Both the position numbers and the translations under genes were made by a program. Shown here in pieces: positions 35,140 through 43,522 of a DNA stretch of 64,000 nt. The first letter of the stretch is position 1. Every line of letters begins with the position of its first letter. The notes below the pieces were generated by a model. The model searched no databases, was not told the DNA's origin, and saw nothing but the letters and a program-made list of their open reading frames with translations. The DNA comes from JALYOC01 sp036675345 (lineage in GTDB: Bacteria; Myxococcota; Myxococcia; Myxococcales; Myxococcaceae). The DNA lies in assembly GCA_036675345.1 (NCBI GenBank), contig JAKFFE010000005.1:1-64000 (forward strand). Reading direction: 5' to 3'.

Positions 35140-35958
35140 ATGGGAGCCACCGCCCTGTTCAGCCGCCACGTCTTCGTGGACCTCGAGACCACGGGGCTGG
35201 ATCCGTGCCGGGATCGGGTGATCGAGGTCGGCGCGGTGTTCGTGGAGCGGGGCGAGGTGGTGGCCCGGGTCACCCAGCTGTGCGACCCGGGAGTGGAGAT
35301 CCCACCGGAGGTGGTGGAGCTGACCGGGATCCATCCCGACCAGGTCCGGGGCCAGCCCTCCTTCGAACAGTTCCTGGCCGGGTTTGGTCCCCGCCTGGCC
35401 GGCTGGACCCTGGTGGCCCACAACGCCGAGTTTGAACGCAGCTTCTTCGCCGGGCTGTTTGAACGGCTGGCTGCGCCGGTGCTCGACTCCTGCGAGCTGG
35501 TCCACTACCTCCACCCGGAGCTGGCCAGCCACTCCCTGGACTCGCTGGTCCGCTGGACCGGGCTGGGAGACGCGGCCCGCCACCGCGCGCTCCCGGACTG
35601 CGAGGACACCTTCGCGGTGCTGACCCGGATCCTGGACGGGGTGGTGGCCCAGCGCCGGACCGAGGACGTGGGCGATCTGCTGCAGTGCCTCTCCACCCGT
35701 CCGGGAGAGGAGCTGTTCGCCGAACCGCCCCTGGTGACGCTGCTGCGTGGGCTTTACCGACAGTGTCACGCCGCGGATTCGCAGCCGGTCACCGAATGGC
35801 CGGGCTCGCCGCTGGGCTACGAAGAGCGGGCCTCCCGGGCCTACCTACGGGCGTTCCAGCGGCGCTGCGTGGATGCCAGCGGCGCGCCCGGGCTCTCGTC
35901 CTGGTTCAAGCGCCGCTACCCGGCGCTGGCGCTGCTCGCCCCACCTCCGCCCGGATAG
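35140..35958 (+). CDS. DnaQ-like 3'-5' exonuclease
   Basis: A 272-residue protein from ATG 35140 (MGATALFSRHVFVDLETTG). Exo I (VDLETTGLD), Exo II (LVAHNAEFERSF) and Exo III (HRALPDCEDTFAVL) motifs of the DEDDh family are intact, covering about residues 9-175. The C-terminal 95 residues are not recognised and hold no helicase or polymerase domain. A GTG 6 nt upstream is an alternative start. The frame also extends upstream through the minisatellite, but that part is unlikely to be translated. It may proofread or degrade DNA/RNA; the substrate is unknown. Confidence 0.85.
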   Translation: MGATALFSRHVFVDLETTGLDPCRDRVIEVGAVFVERGEVVARVTQLCDPGVEIPPEVVELTGIHPDQVRGQPSFEQFLAGFGPRLAGWTLVAHNAEFERSFFAGLFERLAAPVLDSCELVHYLHPELASHSLDSLVRWTGLGDAARHRALPDCEDTFAVLTRILDGVVAQRRTEDVGDLLQCLSTRPGEELFAEPPLVTLLRGLYRQCHAADSQPVTEWPGSPLGYEERASRAYLRAFQRRCVDASGAPGLSSWFKRRYPALALLAPPPPG

Positions 35959-35969
35959 TCGGATCCCCA

Positions 35970-35991
35970 GCCGGGCCACCGGCAGCCCGGC
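35970..35991. terminator. Hairpin between convergent genes
   Basis: A 7-bp stem (gccgggc / gcccggc) with an 8-nt loop between the exonuclease stop and the stop of the operon ending at 36002. No U-tract, so termination is only suggested. Confidence 0.35.
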
Positions 35992-36001
35992 GCGTTCAAC
36001 C

Positions 36002-37549
36002 TCAGCGCAGCCAGACGGTCACGCCCACCGAACCCAGCAGGTACTGGTCCAGGGCGCCACCGGCCACCAGCGGATCTCCGGGCCGGGAGTTCATCGCCCA
36101 GAAGTAGCGGCGGTACTGGAAGGAGGCCTGCACTCCCAGGGCCGGGGTGAAAGCCCAGTGCAGGCTGGCGGCGCCCTCCAGGCCTCCTCCGGTGAGGCGG
36201 GGGAAGTAGTCCGGCGCGCCCAGCTCGCCCACCGCGAACGGCTGTCGGTAGCCGACCAGCAGGGCGGCGGTGATCACCGAAAGTAACTGGAGCCGGGCCT
36301 CTCCGGCCACCCTCGGTCCCAGGTAGTTGACGGCGGGAACGCGCGGCGCGGGCGTCCCCTCCGGGGAGGCGCGCAGCTCGAAGCGATCGTTGATCAGGCT
36401 GAGCAGTCCGCGCAGCTCGAACGGCCCCAGCTCCCGGCGGTAGACCAGCCCCGCCTGCATCGAGAGGTGTTCGGTGGGAAAGGCAGTTCCGTCCGCCTCG
36501 CGCGAGTAGACCAGCGCCGAGCGCTTCACCTCCCCCACCAGGCCCAGCTCCGGCAGCCAGCCGGACCAGGCCCCCGGGAAGAGGTTTCCCTCCACCGCCC
36601 AGGCCGGACCCACCGGCAGCCGGTAGGAGGCCAGCGCCTCGAACACGTCATCCACGTAGCTCAACTGGCGGGAGAACACGCTGCCGCCCACCATCAGCTC
36701 CAGCACGGTGGGCGCGGCATCGCCGGTGGAGGGTCGCGCCGTGGGCGGAGAGGACGCCGCCAGCTCGCGGGGAGCGGTCGAGGATTCTCCCGGGGAGTCG
36801 AGCCGGCTGGGTGCCTGGAGGGCGGCGGCCGAGTCGGCCGATGACCCGGCGCGGGCGCCATGCTCTGGAGCGGAGGCAGTCCCTGCCAGCGCGGAGACAG
36901 ATCCGGTCGGCGCGGAGACACCTCCCTGCGCGGAGACACCTCTCTGCGCAGAGGCACCCTGCTGCGCGGAGGCACCGCCCTGCGCGGAGACGCCTCCCTG
37001 CGCGGAGACACCTCTCTGCGCGGAGGCACCGCCCTGCTGCGCGGAGCCACCGGCCACCGACCCGGGCGTGACTCCCGGAGCGGGGGGCACCGGCTCCGGA
37101 CGTGCGGCGCGCTCCCGGGCCAGGGTGGCCAGATAGTTGGGAGGCCCGACGGAGGGCAGCGCGGCGATCAGCGCCTCGGCCACCGGAGCGGGAAGGACCC
37201 GGGTCGGTCCGGCGCGCGGAAGCTTCCACTGCAGCCGGGCCACCTTCGCGCCCTCCGCATCGAACACCTCCAGCTGCACCACCTTGCGCAGCACCGTGGC
37301 CCGTACCCACGCGGTGGCGTTGGCCTTGTCCAGGGCGGCGCGGACCTGCGCGGGCCGGGGAGCCGCCGGCATCCGGACCCGGACCGGGGCATACCCCTGC
37401 TCGGTCAGCGCCGCGGTCAGGGCCACCGCCGCGGTGGCGGCGGGCCGCTTGGGACCCTTGAGCTCCAGCAGCACCGGCTGCTGGGCGGCACCCGCGCCGG
37501 CCACCAGGAACAGCAGCACTCCGAGCAGCGGACGGCTGCGTTTCCTCAC
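36002..37549 (-). CDS. Outer-membrane-type protein with SAQ repeats
   Basis: A 515-residue protein from GTG 37549, whose GTGA overlaps the stop of the preceding lipoprotein gene. A signal peptide (LLGVLLFLVAGAGAAQQ) is followed by an N-terminal domain (about 20-165) that resembles a periplasmic alpha/beta module, then a repetitive linker around residues 175-235 (units such as GGASAQRGVSAQ), a Ser/Pro-rich stretch, and a C-terminal half with alternating aromatic beta strands (WAVEGNLFPGAWSGWLPELG; LLGSVGVTVWLR at the end), as in outer-membrane barrels. Family not recognised. It is the last gene of the DUF1592/DUF1552 operon. Confidence 0.7.
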   Translation of the reverse strand: MRKRSRPLLGVLLFLVAGAGAAQQPVLLELKGPKRPAATAAVALTAALTEQGYAPVRVRMPAAPRPAQVRAALDKANATAWVRATVLRKVVQLEVFDAEGAKVARLQWKLPRAGPTRVLPAPVAEALIAALPSVGPPNYLATLARERAARPEPVPPAPGVTPGSVAGGSAQQGGASAQRGVSAQGGVSAQGGASAQQGASAQRGVSAQGGVSAPTGSVSALAGTASAPEHGARAGSSADSAAALQAPSRLDSPGESSTAPRELAASSPPTARPSTGDAAPTVLELMVGGSVFSRQLSYVDDVFEALASYRLPVGPAWAVEGNLFPGAWSGWLPELGLVGEVKRSALVYSREADGTAFPTEHLSMQAGLVYRRELGPFELRGLLSLINDRFELRASPEGTPAPRVPAVNYLGPRVAGEARLQLLSVITAALLVGYRQPFAVGELGAPDYFPRLTGGGLEGAASLHWAFTPALGVQASFQYRRYFWAMNSRPGDPLVAGGALDQYLLGSVGVTVWLR

Positions 37550-37941
37550 TGCCCCACCCGGGTCAGCGAGTGCACATACTGGGCGAGGCAGGCCATTTCC
37601 TCCTCGGTGAGCTCCGGGCCCTCCAGGGGCATCTTCGAGCCGCACGGGGGCGAGTCGCCCAGCTTCTCCATGAACACCCCGCCGTCGGCATCCACCAGGG
37701 GGCGGCCCTCACAGCCGCGGCCCTCCAGCAGCCGGGCCGGCAGTCCGGGCGAGACCAGATCCAGGGCGCTCTCCTGGCTCCCCGCCTCGTGACAGCCGGC
37801 GGTGCCGCAGGAGTGGATCAGGATCTCCCGCTGCACGTCCAGCCGGCAGAACCCGGAGAACTGCTCCGGATCCTCCAGCCCGCCGGCGCAGCCCAAAAGA
37901 CCTGCGCACAACCCCACCACCCATCGTCGTCCCACGGCCAT
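37546..37941 (-). CDS. CX4CH lipoprotein, cytochrome-like
   Basis: A 131-residue lipoprotein (MAVGRRWVVGLCAGLLGC, lipidated Cys18). The mature part has IHSCGTAGCHEAG, a CX4CH motif often seen in myxobacterial haem-like lipoproteins, then CEGRPLVDADGGVF, and a C-terminal helix (ELTEEEMACLAQYVHSL) ending as in small c-type cytochromes, with Met104 as a possible axial ligand. True CXXCH spacing is not present, so haem attachment is uncertain. It starts 8 bp after DUF1552 and overlaps the next gene by 4 bp. Confidence 0.75.
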   Translation of the reverse strand: MAVGRRWVVGLCAGLLGCAGGLEDPEQFSGFCRLDVQREILIHSCGTAGCHEAGSQESALDLVSPGLPARLLEGRGCEGRPLVDADGGVFMEKLGDSPPCGSKMPLEGPELTEEEMACLAQYVHSLTRVGQ

Positions 37942-37949
37942 GGCGTCGG

Positions 37950-39422
37950 TCAGGTCAGTCCGGCCAGCGGGCCCTGCACCGGGGCGTGCTCGGAGCCGAA
38001 GTGGGTGTCCGGGTAGTCGAACACGTTGAGGATGGAGGTGAACAGGTTGTGGGTGGAGGCCTTGGTCTCGTAGTCCAGGGTGTCCGGATTGGCCGCGGCC
38101 TTGAGGTTGTAGTTGAGGTGCCGACCGGTGCGGAACCGGTGGCCGGCCTTGCCCGCCAGCAGGATCGGCACGTCCGCCGAGCTGTGGTCCACCCCGCGGG
38201 AGAACTCGCTGGTCCAGAGGATCACGGTGTTGTCCAGCATCGACCCGTCGTCCTCCGGGGTCACCGCCAGCGCGTCCATGAACTGCTTGAGCAGGCCCAT
38301 CCGCCACACCCGGTTGTCCAGCATCGACTTGTACCAGTCGTTGTACAGGTGGGCCTCGATCCCCTGCGGCCCCACGTCTCCCGCGGCGTGGTGCAGGGAG
38401 TGACCGATCCCATAGCCGGCCTGGTAGGGCGGGTTGAGCCAGCCGGTCTCCATGTCCCCGATGTTCAGGGTGACCACGTTGGTCAGCCCGCAGCGCAAGG
38501 CGGCGATCATCAGGTCCACGTGGGCCGGACCGCTGAACTCGGTGGAGTTGAAGTTGAACTCGGGATCGGGCTGGTTGGGGAGGATGCACCCGGCGGAGAC
38601 CGGGGTGGCCGCGGCGGCCAGCCGCCGCTCCAGGGTGCGGATGTGCTCCAGGTGGGCCTCGACGGTGAGGCGATCTTGGGCCCCGATCCGGGTCTTGAGC
38701 AGCGAGAGGCCCTCGTCGGTGCCATCGAGGATGCTCTTCTTGAGGGCGCGGGCGCGCAGCACCACCGGGTCCGGGCCGCTGCCGGTGGCGCTGACCCCGG
38801 CGAAGATGTTCTCGAACGCGGTGCTGGGGTTGGACTCGCCGTCGAACGGCTGCCGGGCGGCGCGGAAGAAGGGGGTCCCGTAGTTGTGGGCCGAGGCCTC
38901 CAGGTTCACCGCCGCGAAGCGCACCGGGTTCCGCTCCGCCAGCCGGGTGGCCAGCACCGCGTCGATGGACGGGCTCTCGCTGGTGGCCTGATCGTGGCCG
39001 CCCTCCAGCGCGCTGGCCCTCCCGGCGGTGAGCGCGGTGACGTTGGCCCAGCCGTGGCTGCCGTTGTAGGGCGCCTGCTCCAGGCAGGCCTTGTTGTCGA
39101 TGCCGCGCAGCACCAGCAGCGAGTCCAGGTGATCGATCAGCGGCTGATGGATCGGGCCCAACACCAGCGCCTCGCCGGGATCGGCCGGCTTCCAGGCGTC
39201 GTCCCCGCTCTCCTGCCCGGTGCCGTCGTAGCGGCTCCCCCACCGGTCGGAGGGGCTGATGGTGCCGCCGTGCTCGAAGAACACCACGAACCGCTTGGGC
39301 ACCCGGGGGGTACCGGCGGCGAACGCCTTGCCGGAGTTGAACTGCAACAGCGGCAGCCCGACGGCCAGGCCACCGAGACCACGGAGCAGCAGACGGCGGC
39401 TCAAGTTGCGCGACTGGGTCAT
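37950..39422 (-). CDS. DUF1552 family protein
   Basis: A 490-residue exported protein. The N-terminus has a Tat-like signal (RNLSRRLLLRGLGGLAVGLPLLQ). Conserved segments of the DUF1552 family are visible: RFVVFFEHGGT, RGIDNKACLE...GSHG, HNYGTPFFR, GDMETGWLNP, and TVILWTSEFSRGVDHSSADVPILLAGK. DUF1552 and DUF1592 proteins are regularly encoded side by side in Planctomycetes and Myxococcota. Function is not established. The fold resembles the alkaline phosphatase/sulfatase-like DUF1501 group. It lies 20 bp after DUF1592. Confidence 0.87.
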   Translation of the reverse strand: MTQSRNLSRRLLLRGLGGLAVGLPLLQFNSGKAFAAGTPRVPKRFVVFFEHGGTISPSDRWGSRYDGTGQESGDDAWKPADPGEALVLGPIHQPLIDHLDSLLVLRGIDNKACLEQAPYNGSHGWANVTALTAGRASALEGGHDQATSESPSIDAVLATRLAERNPVRFAAVNLEASAHNYGTPFFRAARQPFDGESNPSTAFENIFAGVSATGSGPDPVVLRARALKKSILDGTDEGLSLLKTRIGAQDRLTVEAHLEHIRTLERRLAAAATPVSAGCILPNQPDPEFNFNSTEFSGPAHVDLMIAALRCGLTNVVTLNIGDMETGWLNPPYQAGYGIGHSLHHAAGDVGPQGIEAHLYNDWYKSMLDNRVWRMGLLKQFMDALAVTPEDDGSMLDNTVILWTSEFSRGVDHSSADVPILLAGKAGHRFRTGRHLNYNLKAAANPDTLDYETKASTHNLFTSILNVFDYPDTHFGSEHAPVQGPLAGLT

Positions 39423-39442
39423 GAGTCGATCACCGGGAAGGG

Positions 39443-41119
39443 TTACTGCGCCTGGGGGCGCAGATAGAGGGTGGATGCGCTGGCGAGGACCTCCAACACC
39501 AGCTCCCGCATGTCGTCGGTCTCGGCGAAGCGGGTCTTCGCGGCGGACAAAGAGCAGTGGTCGGCGCGGGTGACCTTGCGCTGGTTCACGTGCTCGAACC
39601 AGTGCTCGGCCATGCAGTTGCGGGCCTGCTCGCTCTGCGCCAACCGGGTGACCATCGCCACCGGCCCCTGCACCGGCCCCGCCAGATCGCTGGAGGTGGG
39701 CAGGGTGACCGTGGAGTCCACCGCCACCGTGAACGGGCTGCCGTCGGGGGAGATGCCGGTCTCCGCGGTCTGCCAGCCGCCCATCGCGTCGTAGTTCTCG
39801 AACGGATAGCCCAGCGGGTTCACCTGGGCGTGGCAGGACTGGCAGTCGGTGCCCTGGGTCTTGACCTCGGTGGTCTGGCGGGTGGAGAGCGGGACCCCGT
39901 CCTGTCCGGGGACGAAGGGCACGTTGTTCACGTCCGGAGGCGGCGGCCCCAGGTTCTGGCACAGCACCTCGCGGAACACGTGCACCCCGCGGCGGATCGG
40001 GGACTGGTACTCGCGCCCGGAGTGCTGGGCCAGGAAGGCTGCCCGGGTGAACAACCCCGCGCGCTGGGCCGGATCCAGCTGGACCCAGGCGAACTCCTCG
40101 GCCGAGCTGGGCCCGCCGCTGACGCCGTACAGCTCCGCCAGCGGTCCGTTGACGTAGGCCTGGGTGGTGGTCATCAGGGACTGGAAGGACCCCTGCTCCT
40201 GGAAGAACACCCGCTGGTAGAGGGCCTCGCTCTCCTCCCGCATCGCCCGGCGCAGCCCCGGCGAATCGAACGGGAACTTGTCCCCGTCCTTGGTCAGCTG
40301 ATCCAGCGACGGGGTGCCGGTGGTGGCGTTGAGCCCCAGCCAACGGGAGGCGAAGCGTCGAACGGTGAGCTCGGCGCGGGGATCCTCCAGCAGCCGACGG
40401 GCCTGGGCGCGGACCTGCTCCGCGGTCTCCAGCATTCCGTTCTCCGCGGCGACGATCAGCTCCGCGTCGGGGAGGGTTCCCCACAGCGAATAGGAGAGCC
40501 GGGCGGCGCGCTCGAAGCCGGTGGTGCGGCGCAGGCCCTCGGGCGCGGTGGCATCTTCGGCGCCCTCCTCCACATGGTAGACGTACTGGGGGGCCTGGAG
40601 GACGACCAGGGCCACCGCGTCCAGGGACTCCCGGAAGCTGATCGGCGGACTCAGGTCGGGGAGATTGCGGGTCCGGGTGTAGACGCCCTCCAACCACTGC
40701 ACCTCCTCCGGGTGCAGCGGACGGCGAAAGGCGCTCTTGCCGAAGGCCCGGATGAAGGCGGTTGCGCAGGCCGGGTCGTGCGCGCCGTCCACCGCGCAGG
40801 GGGCGTGGCGCAGGTGTCCTCCGGTGCCCACCAGCCGCTCGGCGGCGGCGGCCAGGGCGATGGTCTCCTGCTCGGTGATGATCGGCCCGCTGGGCTCGGG
40901 GAGGGTCAGCGGCAGCTCCGGCTGCTCCAGCAGATCCCGGCCGGTGGCCACGTACTCCTCGGGGGTCATTCGCCGCAGCGCCTGGGTGGGGACATCAAAG
41001 TCCGAGGGGCTGCTGCAGGTGTCCGACCGCACCGGCCGCGGAGCGCTGATCTCTCCCAGGCAGCCGCACAGCGCGGAGGCGACCAGCGCCACCCCCAGCG
41101 TTCGCGTGGTTCTGAGCAT
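39443..41119 (-). CDS. DUF1592 family c-type cytochrome-like lipoprotein
   Basis: A 558-residue lipoprotein from ATG 41119 (lipobox ALCGC). It shows the multi-domain order of this family: DUF1587-like N-terminus (RRMTPEEYVATGRDLL), DUF1595 (IRAFGKSAFRRPLHPEEVQWL), DUF1592 (RLSYSLWGTLPDAELI...ASRWLGL), DUF1588 (GLFTRAAFLAQHSGREYQSPIRRGVHVFR) and DUF1585 at the end. A single CXXCH haem site (CQSCHAQVNPLGYPFENYD) is intact. It is probably an envelope redox or polymer-processing protein. It pairs with the downstream DUF1552 gene. Confidence 0.9.
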   Translation of the reverse strand: MLRTTRTLGVALVASALCGCLGEISAPRPVRSDTCSSPSDFDVPTQALRRMTPEEYVATGRDLLEQPELPLTLPEPSGPIITEQETIALAAAAERLVGTGGHLRHAPCAVDGAHDPACATAFIRAFGKSAFRRPLHPEEVQWLEGVYTRTRNLPDLSPPISFRESLDAVALVVLQAPQYVYHVEEGAEDATAPEGLRRTTGFERAARLSYSLWGTLPDAELIVAAENGMLETAEQVRAQARRLLEDPRAELTVRRFASRWLGLNATTGTPSLDQLTKDGDKFPFDSPGLRRAMREESEALYQRVFFQEQGSFQSLMTTTQAYVNGPLAELYGVSGGPSSAEEFAWVQLDPAQRAGLFTRAAFLAQHSGREYQSPIRRGVHVFREVLCQNLGPPPPDVNNVPFVPGQDGVPLSTRQTTEVKTQGTDCQSCHAQVNPLGYPFENYDAMGGWQTAETGISPDGSPFTVAVDSTVTLPTSSDLAGPVQGPVAMVTRLAQSEQARNCMAEHWFEHVNQRKVTRADHCSLSAAKTRFAETDDMRELVLEVLASASTLYLRPQAQ

Positions 41120-41213
41120 GCTTGACCCGAAGCAAGTCCCGTGCGCCGGCCAAGCTGCCGGAAAGACTGAAGCCGGTTGCCCCTCCACCCGGGTCAGGTG
41201 TGGAGTCCCCCCC

Positions 41214-41684
41214 TCAGATCGGGGTGGACGCCCCCCGCCGGCGGTGGCGCCCCAGGGCCAGCAACAGCCAGCCGGCGGCGATCAGCAGCGGGGAGGTCCC
41301 GGTGCTGTCGCAACCGTAGGCCGGCTCCGGCGGCTCGGGGGGAGCGCTGGGATCGCGGTTGGGATCGGTCCCGGTCTGCAGCTCCTCCACGTCCGGGATC
41401 GAGTCCCCGTCCGAGTCCACCCGGGTCAGCTCCACCTGATCCCAGGCGGTGCGCAGGGTGGTCTCCTGGTAGGGGACCAGCCCGAAGTCCAACAACGACT
41501 CTGCCACCGGGCGGGTGGCGTTCCCCAGCGCCGGGGTGCCCCGGTGGCACAGCGCGCAGGAGGGGCTCTTGGGCAGGTTCAGCTGATCCCGGGTGACGCC
41601 CGGATAGGTGGGGGTGGCCCGGGCGGCCGACGCGCACAGGAGCAGCAGCACCGCCAAGTGGAGCCTGGAACCGGGCGCGTTCAT
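41214..41684 (-). CDS. Cytochrome-like protein with MYXO-CTERM-type C-terminus
   Basis: A 156-residue secreted protein (signal LHLAVLLLLCASAARATP). It has one CXXCH motif (CALCHRG), a thrombospondin-type-3-like calcium loop (VDSDGDSIPDVEELQTGTDPN), and a C-terminus YGCDSTGTSPLLIAAGWLLLALGRHRRR, which fits the MYXO-CTERM sorting signal: Cys, hydrophobic helix, Arg cluster. Such proteins are expected to be processed at the Cys and anchored at the surface. Its ATG overlaps the porin stop (ATGA). Confidence 0.82.
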   Translation of the reverse strand: MNAPGSRLHLAVLLLLCASAARATPTYPGVTRDQLNLPKSPSCALCHRGTPALGNATRPVAESLLDFGLVPYQETTLRTAWDQVELTRVDSDGDSIPDVEELQTGTDPNRDPSAPPEPPEPAYGCDSTGTSPLLIAAGWLLLALGRHRRRGASTPI

Positions 41685-42871
41685 AGGGACAGGTGCAGCT
41701 GGGCCAGCAGGGTGGAGGAATAGGTGTCCCCGGCGTCGGTGGGGATCTTGCGCAGCAGCGCATCCACCCGCAGCTCGCCGAAGGGGGCGAAGAACACCGC
41801 GGCGGAGAGCCAGCCGCCCCAGCGGGCGCGGTCCTGCTCCTGCTGGGTCTCGGCGGTCAGATACAGGTGCACGCCCCGCCAGGGTTCCCAGTCGGTCTGC
41901 ACCATCGCCACCCAGCTGGGGGGCGGCCGTCCCAGATCGGAGGCCTGCAGCAGCAGGCTCCCTTCGGCCAGGAGCACCAGCCTGGGGTCTGGCGCCCAGC
42001 GCGCGAACAGCCCGTGGGCCTGACGGACGAACCCTGGCAGCCGTTGGTGGAGATCCAGCTCCGCGCGGGTGATCAGGCTGCTGGCGCCCAGGGCGGCGGT
42101 GGGCACCGGCGCCCACTCCACGGTGCCCGCGTACCCGCGCTCGCGGTACAGGTCGGGACGCAGTTGGAAGTTGCCCAGGATCGCCATCAACTCGGCGCGC
42201 AGGCCCTCGGTGCCAAAGGCGATCCCCGCGCCGTGCTGCTGGTGTTCGTTGATGTCGGTGCGGGTCGCCTCCCGGACCCAGGTCTGGTGCTCCGGGTTGC
42301 GCAGCCCGTAGGGGAGGTTCATCCGCCCCGCCCGCACCAGCAGGTTGCTGTCCTCCAGGAAGCTGTAGCCCAGCCAGTGCTCGCGGGAGATCAGGTTGTT
42401 GTCCTCCCCCGGGGTCAGCGCCGCGGGCAGCGCCATCCGGACCGCGTACCCCAGCGAGCCCACCGCCTGGAACCGATCCAGGACCACCTGCCCGCGCAGG
42501 TCGGTGGCCATCTGGACCGGCCGCAGGGTGACCGCGTCTCCGGCGGCGTTGAACAGCCCTCCCCCGCGGAAGGAGAAGCCGAGGTTCAGCCAATCCGGCA
42601 GCTTCACCGCTCCGAACAGGAAGCTGGCCCGTTCCCCCACCTCCTCCTCGTCCCCACCGGCGCGGGGCACCGAGAGCAGCAGCACCGACTGGGCGCGGCC
42701 ATAGGGGGTGAGCAGCCCCGCTCCGCCCGGATCCACATGGCAAGAGGCGCAGGCCGCGTAGCCATGGCGGACCATGGAGGGATAGGCCGCCGCCCACAGC
42801 GAGGGCAGCGCCAGCAGGAGCAGCCACCGGCGGGTCCGCCGCACCAGGAACAGGTCAGGCCAAAAATTCAC
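41681..42871 (-). CDS. Outer-membrane porin with N-terminal haem motif
   Basis: About 396 residues from GTG 42871 (MNFWPDLFLVRRTRRWLLLL, signal peptide ending WAAA). Just after the signal is a CXXCH (YAACASCHVDPGGAGLLTPYGR), followed by about 320 residues of alternating beta strands, as in outer-membrane barrels (LNLGFSFRGGGLF, LLVRAGRMNLPYGLRNPEHQTW, and a C-terminal LLAQLHLSL). Haem-motif porins of this kind are common in delta-type bacteria. The start is uncertain. It heads the six-gene operon to 36002. Confidence 0.82.
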   Translation of the reverse strand: MNFWPDLFLVRRTRRWLLLLALPSLWAAAYPSMVRHGYAACASCHVDPGGAGLLTPYGRAQSVLLLSVPRAGGDEEEVGERASFLFGAVKLPDWLNLGFSFRGGGLFNAAGDAVTLRPVQMATDLRGQVVLDRFQAVGSLGYAVRMALPAALTPGEDNNLISREHWLGYSFLEDSNLLVRAGRMNLPYGLRNPEHQTWVREATRTDINEHQQHGAGIAFGTEGLRAELMAILGNFQLRPDLYRERGYAGTVEWAPVPTAALGASSLITRAELDLHQRLPGFVRQAHGLFARWAPDPRLVLLAEGSLLLQASDLGRPPPSWVAMVQTDWEPWRGVHLYLTAETQQEQDRARWGGWLSAAVFFAPFGELRVDALLRKIPTDAGDTYSSTLLAQLHLSL

Positions 42872-42942
42872 GGCGCGCAGCTTGGCCCGGTTTTCCGGCC
42901 ACCGCACCAAAACCCACCCACTTGGGCGTAGCATCGCCGGCC

Positions 42943-43512
42943 ATGACTTCGACGATCCGTTCGCGGCTGGGAGTGTGGTGCTGGCTGGTGGCCTGCGGTC
43001 TTCCGCTGATCGCGGCCGCGGGGGAGCCGGTGCGTTACAGCCGGTCCGGCGAGGCGGAGACCGTGTTCGACGCGGTGGGCCCGGCGGGGTTCAAGCTGCA
43101 GGGGAAGACCGCGGCGTTGAGCGTCAGCCAGGAGGGACCGTTGTTGCGGATCACCGTGCCGCTGGCCGGGCTGGAGACCGGGATCTCGCTGCGGGACCGG
43201 CACCTGAAGGAGAAGTATCTGGAGGTGGCCCGGTTCCCCGAGGCCCAGCTGACCGTCCCTTTGGAGAAGCTGAAGCTGCCGGCGGCCGGGGCCAGCAGCA
43301 GCGGCGAGACCGAGGGGACCTTGTCCCTGCACGGGGTGACCCGCACCGTCCCCTTCCGCTACCAGCTCACCTTGCGGGGAGACACCTACGAGGTGGTGGG
43401 CACCCTGCCCCTGAACCTCACCCACTTCCAGATCCAGAAGCCCAGCTACCTGGGGGTGACCGTGAAGCCGGACCTGGTGGTCACCTCCCGGTTCAAGCTG
43501 CAGCGCGCCTGA
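42943..43512 (+). CDS. YceI family periplasmic protein
   Basis: A 189-residue protein with a signal peptide (VWCWLVACGLPLIAAAG) and a lipocalin-like YceI domain: RYSRSGEAETVFDAVGPAGF, SLRDRHLKEKYLEVARFPEAQL, GTLSLHGVTRTVPFRYQLTL and THFQIQKPSYLGVTVKPDLVV. YceI proteins bind isoprenoid lipids or carry redox-related hydrophobic ligands. It is divergent from the haem-porin operon and may share its regulation. Confidence 0.9.
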   Translation: MTSTIRSRLGVWCWLVACGLPLIAAAGEPVRYSRSGEAETVFDAVGPAGFKLQGKTAALSVSQEGPLLRITVPLAGLETGISLRDRHLKEKYLEVARFPEAQLTVPLEKLKLPAAGASSSGETEGTLSLHGVTRTVPFRYQLTLRGDTYEVVGTLPLNLTHFQIQKPSYLGVTVKPDLVVTSRFKLQRA

Positions 43513-43522
43513 GAGGCCCTTT

